DNA of 21,155 nucleotides from assembly GCA_035347995.1 (NCBI GenBank), contig DAOPQD010000058.1, forward strand, positions 1 through 21,155, read 5' to 3'. This document shows, piece after piece, positions 16,263-21,155 of this stretch; positions within the stretch are counted from its first letter, which is position 1; each line of letters begins with the position of its first letter. The DNA is from JAAZNO01 sp012798275 (GTDB lineage Bacteria; Chloroflexota; Anaerolineae; B4-G1; SLSP01). The position numbers were made by a program, and so were the translations under genes. The notes below the pieces were generated by a model. The model was given only the letters and a program-made list of their open reading frames with translations, ran no database searches and was not told the DNA's origin.

Positions 16263-16765
16263 TCGTATTTCCGCAAGGTCTTCGACACGTCCGCCGGGTT
16301 GACGCGCCCGTTAATATCCGTATCAATCATCACCACCGGCGCCTGCGAGCAGGCCCCCACGCACCGGCAGATCTCCAGCGTAAAGCGCTGGTCCTCCGTC
16401 GTCTCACCGACCTTCACGCCCAAGATCTGCTGATATTTTTCAATCAACATGGGGCCGCCACGCACGTAACACGCCGTGCCCAGGCAGATGCTGATCTTGT
16501 GTCGCCCCAAAGGGCTCATACGAAAGGAGGAATAGAAGGTCAACACGCCATAGATGTGGCTCAGGGGGACGCCCAATTCCCTCGCAATGTAGACTTGCAT
16601 GGGTGGGGAGATATAGCCGATCTTCTCCTGTACCAGGGTGAGTACCAACATCGTCGCGCCAGGGCGGTCACGATTGGCGCTCAACACTTCATCCAGAACG
16701 CTTTTCTCTACAGGGGTTAAAGTTTCTTCTGCTGTCGCTAAGTCTATGTTTGGGTTCACACTCAT
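16259..16765 (-). CDS. hndA: HydC/HndA-type NuoE [2Fe-2S] subunit
   Basis: Thioredoxin-fold [2Fe-2S] subunit of 168 residues, gamma subunit of bifurcating hydrogenases. Cluster ligands are Cys94 and Cys99 (CLGTAC) and Cys135 and Cys139 (CVGAC); Cys133 is extra. I chose ATG at 16765, preceded by GAGGTGAG; the open frame runs 17 codons further upstream without a ribosome binding site or family likeness. It is the first structural gene after the internal promoter at about 16850. It should pair with the HydB-type flavoprotein at 13390-15150, whereas the NuoE at 12889 pairs with the NuoF at 11312. Confidence 0.93.
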   Translation of the reverse strand: MSVNPNIDLATAEETLTPVEKSVLDEVLSANRDRPGATMLVLTLVQEKIGYISPPMQVYIARELGVPLSHIYGVLTFYSSFRMSPLGRHKISICLGTACYVRGGPMLIEKYQQILGVKVGETTEDQRFTLEICRCVGACSQAPVVMIDTDINGRVNPADVSKTLRKYE

Positions 16766-16847
16766 AGTCTCACCTCGATTGTTTGTGAAAGGTGTGGTAC
16801 AGCGCCAGGACATCATTCCAGGCTAAGGGCCTGCCAGCCTACCCCTC

Positions 16848-16876
16848 ATTATAGGTGTTTTTTGCAAACTACTAAA
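16848..16876 (-). promoter_or_regulatory. Promoter of the hydrogenase structural genes
   Basis: Minus strand -10 TATAAT (16853-16848), perfect, with a weak -35 TTTAGT (16876-16871) 17 bp upstream. It lies in a 155-bp gap before HydC, giving a leader of about 75 nt. Just upstream are the short palindromes TTTGCAAA and TTGC-n2-GCAA, which could be operator parts. Confidence 0.55.
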
Positions 16877-16920
16877 GTGACATTGCGCGCCGCTTTGTTT
16901 GCCAGCAATCCCCGCCAAAT

Positions 16921-17664
16921 TTACGGGACAACTACCCGCCGCTCTCCCTCGCCACGCAATGCCCGGCGCAGTTCGGCAATGGAAGGCGGCCCCTCCAGCA
17001 CAAAAATTGTCATCACGCTGCCGATGACGGCCAGCCAATGGGCGTCCGAGGAGGTGATCAACGGTAGCTCCGGCGGCAGGCGGAAACGTTGTCGCGCCGC
17101 CGAAGGGCGCAGATTGGGAGAGAGCTCCGCCGCGTCGGCGCGGAGCTGCGCAGGCCAGAGTCCCAGGACCCCCAACAGCCCCTTCATGGGCCGTTCGATG
17201 TGCGCCGGGATGAACAGTCCCCCAAGCGCATGGACGGCGGCGGCGGCTTCCTCCAGGGGAATCTGGGCGGGGCCTTGGTAGAAGCTGTCGTCTTCGGCGA
17301 TGAAATCCCCTTCAGCGTCCACGCGGTACTGCGGGCCGAAGCGTTCGGCGTCGTGTCGAAACGGCAACGCCACCGCCCGCACTTGCGCCTCCCAGGCCTG
17401 CGCCTGCTCCAGCGTATCGAACAGGCATAGCGCGTCCACCTCTTCCTGACACTGCAATTCCATGCCCGGCATGACCCACAGCCCGCTGCCGACTGCGGCT
17501 TCCATCACCGCTGCGGCATTGCCTACCGCGTTGTGATCGGTCACCGCGATGATGTGCAGCCCCTTGCGCAGCGCCTCATCCACAATCAGTGGGGGGATCA
17601 TCTCTACCTCAGCGCAGGCGGAGAGGCAGGTATGAATATGCAGGTCGGCCCGAAACTCGTTCAC
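16921..17664 (-). CDS. PHP-domain metal-dependent phosphoesterase
   Basis: PHP-fold protein of 247 residues, a metal-dependent phosphoesterase family. All metal motifs are present: DLHIHTCLS (7-15), VTDHNAVGN (41-49), GMELQCQEEV (67-76), PAHIERP (about 178-184) and SSDAHWL (about 209-215). No polymerase or other domain is attached. The start is GTG at 17664, needed because DLHIHT begins at residue 7; its ribosome binding site is weak. It begins 15 nt after the DRTGG-type gene. PHP proteins accompany bifurcating hydrogenase operons in many anaerobes, but the substrate there is unknown; a nucleotide or phospho-signal is a reasonable guess. Confidence 0.87.
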   Translation of the reverse strand: MNEFRADLHIHTCLSACAEVEMIPPLIVDEALRKGLHIIAVTDHNAVGNAAAVMEAAVGSGLWVMPGMELQCQEEVDALCLFDTLEQAQAWEAQVRAVALPFRHDAERFGPQYRVDAEGDFIAEDDSFYQGPAQIPLEEAAAAVHALGGLFIPAHIERPMKGLLGVLGLWPAQLRADAAELSPNLRPSAARQRFRLPPELPLITSSDAHWLAVIGSVMTIFVLEGPPSIAELRRALRGEGERRVVVP

Positions 17665-17679
17665 GGCGCCCCAACGCGC

Positions 17680-18009
17680 TCAAAGGAGCCGCGCCAGCTT
17701 CATCACCGTCTCGAAGGTCGGCTCCGCGCTCCGCAACAAAACCACGCCTTCCCCGGCAGCGCGGTTGATCGTCTCCGGGCCAACGGCAGCTGCCTCGGTG
17801 ATGACGATGGCAGCGACGCCCACGAGCGAGGCGACGGCGACGATGTTGAGATGGGTCTGCAGCGTGAACCACAGCTGGCCGGGTTGCGCACCCGCCATCA
17901 CGCAACTCAAGAGATCGGCGATGTAGCCGCCAGTGACCTCTTGATCGAGCGCTCCTTCACCCGCCAGCACTTGTAAGTCCAACTGCGTTACAATGTCACG
18001 AAGGATCAC
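17680..18009 (-). CDS. DRTGG-type domain protein (second)
   Basis: Small soluble protein of 109 residues similar to DRTGG-domain proteins, found beside CBS domains and in HPr kinase-related regulators. The segment EVTGGYIADLL (24-34) matches the eponymous motif loosely, and an alternating strand-helix pattern continues through VAAIVITEAAAV. The start is GTG at 18009, with AAGGAGG placed 5 nt upstream, so the start is well supported. No catalytic residues are recognised. Together with the CBS-HATPase and the other DRTGG-type gene it forms the signalling part of the locus. A dispersed repeat begins only a few bases upstream of its ribosome binding site. Confidence 0.75.
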   Translation of the reverse strand: MILRDIVTQLDLQVLAGEGALDQEVTGGYIADLLSCVMAGAQPGQLWFTLQTHLNIVAVASLVGVAAIVITEAAAVGPETINRAAGEGVVLLRSAEPTFETVMKLARLL

Positions 18010-18021
18010 AAGGGCCTCCTT

Positions 18022-18200
18022 AGCAAATAGAGATCAGTGAGCCGTGAGTAGAGAGCCGTCGTAGTCTTCGATCCCAGCTCACATTTCTATTTTTGATGGC
18101 GTACCGCAGGAACATGTCAACTTCTCGGAAAATCGGCGAGTCAGCGAAAAAGCGAATAAGCGAATCATTTACGTTCCACGTTCGCACCTTCTCACGTTTC
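18022..18200. repeat. Dispersed modular intergenic repeat, copy R3 (modules A-B-C-D)
   Basis: This is the most complete copy. Module A starts near AAATAGAGATCAGTGAGCCG (18025). Module B contains GTACCGCAGGAACATGTCAA (18101-18120). Four exact 8-bp-period GCG units lie at 18136-18167. The CACGTTC/CACCTT stretch ends near 18200. It occupies nearly the whole 210-bp gap between two genes of the signalling operon. Confidence 0.8.
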
Positions 18201-18219
18201 GGGCGCGAGCGGGCCAGGG

Positions 18220-19209
18220 CTACGAATGCTCGACCGGGGCCTTCGCCCCGTCCTCGGTCACGTTGAAGATCATTTCCACGCGCGTGCCTACCCCTACCGC
18301 CGACCAGATGTTCAACTCATCCGTGCAGCGCTCGATGTTGGTCAGCCCCATCCCCGCGCCGAAGCCCATCTCCCGCGCCAGCGGCGAGGCGGTGGAATAG
18401 CCCACCTTCCGCGCCAGTTCAACATTGGCGATGCCCGGCCCCATGTCGTGCGCTACGACGATGATGCGCTCCGGCCGGATCTCAGCCACGATGTAGCCGC
18501 CATCAAGCGTGTGAATGATCAGGTTGATCTCCGCCTCATAGGTCGCGATGGCAACGCGACGCGCGAGCTGCGGCGCCGCCCCCATCTGCAGCAAGGCCTG
18601 CTTGAGCTGCGCCGAAGCCCTACCGCCGCTGGCGAAATCATTGGCGCGGACGCGATACCGCATCACCAGGCTGGTTTCATCAGAGACCAACGCCTCGAAA
18701 AAGCGGCGTGGGTGCCGCTGGCGCTCCAGCTCCTCCTCGCGATGATAAGCGGCCTCCAGGGCATGCAACAGGCCCGCCACAATATCGCCCTTGGTGAGCA
18801 TCCCGACGAGATGACGCTCGGCATCCAACACCAGCAGCCGCCCGACCCCTGTCTGCTCCAGGCGTTTAAGCGCTTCGAAGACCGGCTCTTCCACCATGAC
18901 GGTGATGAGCCTGTCACGGGGGGTCATGAAACGCTGCACCGGCGCGTCGAGGGCCTGCTCCTCGAAAGCATGGATCAGGTCCTGCACACTGACGATGCCC
19001 ACCAGTTCGCCATCATCCACCACCGGGATGCCGGAGAAACGGTGGTCCCGCATGAGGGTCTTGACGTCTTCCATGAGCTGCTGCGAGGAAATGGTGATGG
19101 GGGTAGAGGTCATGACCCGCGAGACTCTGAGCTCAAACATCAGCTCCTGCAACACAGACGCGGGGAGGTCCTTCCCCATCCGCGCGAAGAGCGAGAACTG
19201 CTGAGTCAT
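18220..19209 (-). CDS. CBS-pair and HATPase regulatory protein
   Basis: Soluble protein of 329 residues. Two CBS domains (about 30-85 and 92-150), which usually bind adenosyl nucleotides, carry motifs RVMTSTPITI, FSGIPVVDDGELVGIVS and RLLVLDAERHLVGMLTKGDI. A linker helix leads to an RsbW-like HATPase domain (about 175-316) with N box EAEINLII (225-232), G1 AHDMGPGI (253-260), G2 GFGAGMGL (282-289) and G3 GVGT (306-309). No His phosphoacceptor is visible. It likely senses the cell's adenylate state and acts on a partner by kinase or anti-sigma-like binding (inference). It starts 3 nt after the DRTGG-type gene; the ribosome binding site is weak, so coupling is likely. Same protein type occurs upstream of [FeFe] Hyd operons. 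Confidence 0.85.
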   Translation of the reverse strand: MTQQFSLFARMGKDLPASVLQELMFELRVSRVMTSTPITISSQQLMEDVKTLMRDHRFSGIPVVDDGELVGIVSVQDLIHAFEEQALDAPVQRFMTPRDRLITVMVEEPVFEALKRLEQTGVGRLLVLDAERHLVGMLTKGDIVAGLLHALEAAYHREEELERQRHPRRFFEALVSDETSLVMRYRVRANDFASGGRASAQLKQALLQMGAAPQLARRVAIATYEAEINLIIHTLDGGYIVAEIRPERIIVVAHDMGPGIANVELARKVGYSTASPLAREMGFGAGMGLTNIERCTDELNIWSAVGVGTRVEMIFNVTEDGAKAPVEHS

Positions 19210-19212
19210 AGG

Positions 19213-19578
19213 CTAGCTCTGTTGCACGATGGGCAGCTTGCCCATCCCCGGCAGCCCGGCGTCATACAACAAGCCACAAGTCTCATACATGGTGTAGGGC
19301 GAGAGGAGCAAGCCAATGCCGATCTCCTCAGCCATGCGCACCAAAGCCTCGGAGGGACGTTTGCCGCGCACAAAGAGAATCACCGGCATATCGGACATTT
19401 CTGCCGTGCGAATGGTCTGCGGATTGGTCAAGCCAGTGATCATCAGCATCTTGGGTTGAGCAAAAACGAGGATGTCGCTCATCAAATCGGCGGCAAATGC
19501 GCGGTCCAGGTCCACATCCACGGCGGGCGGAGTGAGAATTTCTCCCTCAATGGCTTTCACAATCTCTGCGACCTTCAT
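19213..19578 (-). CDS. DRTGG-type domain protein (first)
   Basis: Soluble protein of 121 residues starting MKVAEIVKAIEGEIL and continuing with VDLDRAFAADLMSDIL, the pattern of stand-alone DRTGG-domain proteins. The remainder alternates strands and helices; a single cysteine lies near residue 102. I chose ATG at 19578, preceded by GGGAGG; the open frame extends 85 codons upstream but would swallow the promoter and has no family likeness. It is the first gene of the signalling operon, 3 nt before the CBS-HATPase gene. The function of the family is unknown; linkage to CBS and PHP genes suggests nucleotide-dependent regulation. Confidence 0.78.
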   Translation of the reverse strand: MKVAEIVKAIEGEILTPPAVDVDLDRAFAADLMSDILVFAQPKMLMITGLTNPQTIRTAEMSDMPVILFVRGKRPSEALVRMAEEIGIGLLLSPYTMYETCGLLYDAGLPGMGKLPIVQQS

Positions 19579-19629
19579 AGAGCCTCCCTGATAGCGTCCG
19601 CAAAAGCAAGTGTCCAGTACTAAAAGCCG

Positions 19630-19638
19630 ATTATACCA
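19630..19638 (-). promoter_or_regulatory. Extended -10 promoter of the signalling operon
   Basis: Minus strand TGGTATAAT (19638-19630) has a perfect -10 with a TGn extension. There is no good -35 at 17 bp. Just upstream lies the inverted repeat CCAGG-n9-CCTGG (about 19648-19666), which overlaps the polymerase site and might be an operator. The predicted leader to ATG 19578 is about 45 nt. Confidence 0.6.
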
Positions 19639-19738
19639 TGAGTCAAACCAGGGCGTGTGAGCCTGGATTGAAACGGCGCTTCTCGACTGTGCGCCCAAGG
19701 ATCCATCACGGAGCGGTGTCCGCGTCCAGACGCTTCTC

Positions 19739-20887
19739 TTACCATTCCACCTGCTGAAATTCCCCATCCTTGACCTGATAGATCCAGATCTGAGGATCGG
19801 TGAGGTCGCCGTTTTCCTTGTAGCGAAGCTCATTCAACAACGTCTTGACGGGGGCGCGGCGCAGCGCCGCCGCGATTTCTGACGCTTCCAGGCTACCCGC
19901 CTGCCGCACGCCCTCCGCCAGCACCTGCATCGCCACATACCCATTCACCGAGTACGTATCGGGGTTGCGATACTCCACCGCCTGATACGCCTCAAACCAT
20001 TGGGGATCGCCTACAGCGCGGGGACTCGGCGCAAACGCGCTCACATACATCCCCTCTGCCGTCCCATCCGACTCGTCAATGGTCGCCGCGAGGAAGGCGC
20101 CATCGCTCGCCAACATCGGCGCTGTCACCCCCGCGCGGACAAGCTCAGCGCGCAAGTACGGCGTCTCGATCTCATATCCCGCGTAGAAAATCGCGTCGGG
20201 AGCGGCGGACTGCACCTGCGCCACTTCCGCGCTGTAGCGGCCCTGCCCCTCTTCCACTTCAATGCGGGTCACCGCCTGCGCTCCACGGGCTTCTAATTCC
20301 TTCACCAACGCCGCCGCCAACCCGCGTCCATATTCCGTGTTGTTGAAGAGGACCGCGACACGTTTGGCGCCGAGCTTCTCGGTCAGGAAACGCGCGTCCA
20401 CCGCCGCCTGCACATCGTCGCTGGCATTGACGCGGAAGAAGTTGGTGTAGCCCCGCGCGGTGAGACTTTGCTCGGAGGCAGTGGGGGTAATCACGAGAAG
20501 CGGCAAAGTATGGTAGAGCTCCATGGCCGCGAGGGTCTGACCGCTGTTGAGATGCCCGATGACCGCGACCACCCGCTTCCCCTGATTCAGCGCCTCCTGA
20601 ATCTGCGCTACCTGCGCCACCGCCACCTCGTCATCGGATTCATCATCAAGGGGGACGACCACGACTTTGTAGCCATTCAATCCGCCGCTGCGATTGAGCT
20701 GCTCCGCCGCCAGCCGCACGCCGCCCAACACAGTCTGCCCACCGTTAGCCTGAAAACCGCTCAAAGGCACGGCGACAAACACCCAAACTTCCCCCTTGGT
20801 CGGTTCTTGCACGCCGCTGCTCTCGCCGCAACCGGCGGTCATCAGCAGGCCGATCAGCAACAAGACAAGTAAAAGGCGCTTAGTCAT
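19739..20887 (-). CDS. Branched-chain amino-acid-type ABC substrate-binding lipoprotein
   Basis: Type-1 periplasmic binding protein of the LivJ/Leu-Ile-Val family, 382 residues, exported and lipid-anchored. The N-terminus has Lys-Arg, a hydrophobic stretch and a lipobox-like TAGC with the modified cysteine at residue 20. The mature part begins with VFVAVPLSGFQANGGQ, then GVRLAAEQLN and VVAVIGHLNSG, all typical of the family, and continues to full length. The ATG at 20887 has GAGGAGT upstream. No permease or ATPase gene is adjacent in the window, so it is either an orphan or a receptor-type protein. Ligand unknown. Repeat copy R4 abuts its ribosome binding site. It ends about 100 bases from the promoter of the signalling operon. 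Confidence 0.88.
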   Translation of the reverse strand: MTKRLLLVLLLIGLLMTAGCGESSGVQEPTKGEVWVFVAVPLSGFQANGGQTVLGGVRLAAEQLNRSGGLNGYKVVVVPLDDESDDEVAVAQVAQIQEALNQGKRVVAVIGHLNSGQTLAAMELYHTLPLLVITPTASEQSLTARGYTNFFRVNASDDVQAAVDARFLTEKLGAKRVAVLFNNTEYGRGLAAALVKELEARGAQAVTRIEVEEGQGRYSAEVAQVQSAAPDAIFYAGYEIETPYLRAELVRAGVTAPMLASDGAFLAATIDESDGTAEGMYVSAFAPSPRAVGDPQWFEAYQAVEYRNPDTYSVNGYVAMQVLAEGVRQAGSLEASEIAAALRRAPVKTLLNELRYKENGDLTDPQIWIYQVKDGEFQQVEW

Positions 20888-20902
20888 GGATCATTTACTC
20901 CT

Positions 20903-21023
20903 CGGAAAATAGAAATCAGTGAGTCGTGAGTCGAGAGCTGTTGCAGTCATGGCTCACAACTCACGTCTCACATTCTCATCCGCGGTAGTGTGCCGCAGGA
21001 ACATGTTAACTCCCTCGAAAATG
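20903..21023. repeat. Dispersed modular intergenic repeat, copy R4 (modules A-B)
   Basis: Module A, AAAATAGAAATCAGTGAGTCG (from 20906), and module B, TGTGCCGCAGGAACATGTTAAC (near 20990-21011), match copies R1-R3. Its inverted repeat, GTGAGTCGTGA against TCATGGCTCAC, pairs over 11 bp with two G-T pairs where R2 has Watson-Crick pairs. It begins directly beside the ribosome binding site of the lipoprotein gene. Confidence 0.8.
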
Positions 21024-21127
21024 GCCCCGAATGAACACGAATTTCACGAATCAGAAATTGAAATTCCTGGTTCCCCAGGGCTGATACGTCCCCAAACAGT
21101 GCGCTTCAGCGCGGTTGGCTCGTGTCA

Positions 21128-21150
21128 GGCTGGGGATTCCATCCCCAGCC
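21128..21150. other. Perfect 9-bp hairpin at the right edge
   Basis: GGCTGGGGA (21128-21136) pairs with TCCCCAGCC (21142-21150) around a 5-nt loop. No T tract is in view, although the window ends five bases later. No gene is visible between 20888 and 21155. Confidence 0.5.
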
Positions 21151-21155
21151 GCAGC

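Noticed and set aside
16781..16800. Rex operator upstream of HydC
   Set aside because: Minus strand TTTCACAA is a perfect half-site, but the other half does not match, and it lies downstream of the predicted start site.

Overview
The window is a GC-rich bacterial chromosome segment, carried almost entirely on the minus strand and centred on a large anaerobic hydrogen-metabolism locus. The gene content (NAD-linked [NiFe] hydrogenase, formate/nitrite-type channel, HypA, YfhO-type membrane protein, redundant intergenic repeats) suggests an anaerobic, fermentative, possibly thermophilic bacterium. I lean towards Chloroflexota (Anaerolineae-like), but the sequence itself does not prove a phylum.

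Layout, left to right. Positions 1-302 hold no gene, only degenerate repeats. Positions 303-2853 hold hypA followed by a YfhO-type polytopic membrane protein, both minus strand. A 540-base divergent intergenic region follows, with modular repeats, three 65-bp hairpin-forming tandem repeats and a promoter. That promoter drives the only plus-strand gene, an FNT formate/nitrite channel (3394-4275). Next on the minus strand are a membrane zincin of the DUF3267 type and a lower-GC two-gene cassette, AAA ATPase plus DUF4276 with an ATGA overlap, that looks like an antiphage or nuclease system. A rho-independent terminator at 6813-6855 marks the end of the hydrogenase operon.

The hydrogenase locus (6893-19578, minus strand) reads in transcription order: DRTGG-type protein, CBS-HATPase protein, [repeat element], second DRTGG-type protein, PHP-domain protein, [promoter], HydC/NuoE, stand-alone HATPase, HndB-like ferredoxin, HydB/HndC (NuoF plus 2x[4Fe-4S]), a second NuoE, a second NuoF, a NuoG-like Fe-S protein, [NiFe] small subunit, [NiFe] large subunit, maturation protease. 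The first half matches the gene order known from Firmicutes/Thermotoga-type [FeFe] HydABC electron-bifurcating hydrogenase loci. The catalytic half is [NiFe] group 3, as in the HydABCSL type known from Acetomicrobium mobile. No [FeFe] catalytic subunit is visible. Two complete NuoE/NuoF pairs sit in one operon, with different FMN-loop signatures. This makes a composite, possibly electron-bifurcating [NiFe] hydrogenase with two flavin entry points the most interesting system here.

The right end (19739-20887) is an orphan lipoprotein of the branched-chain amino-acid binding type, preceded by another copy of the dispersed repeat. The genes probably work together as follows (inference): the DRTGG, CBS, HATPase and PHP proteins sense the nucleotide or redox state, the complex exchanges electrons between H2, NAD(P)H and ferredoxin, HypA and the protease build its Ni site, and the FNT channel exports or imports formate.
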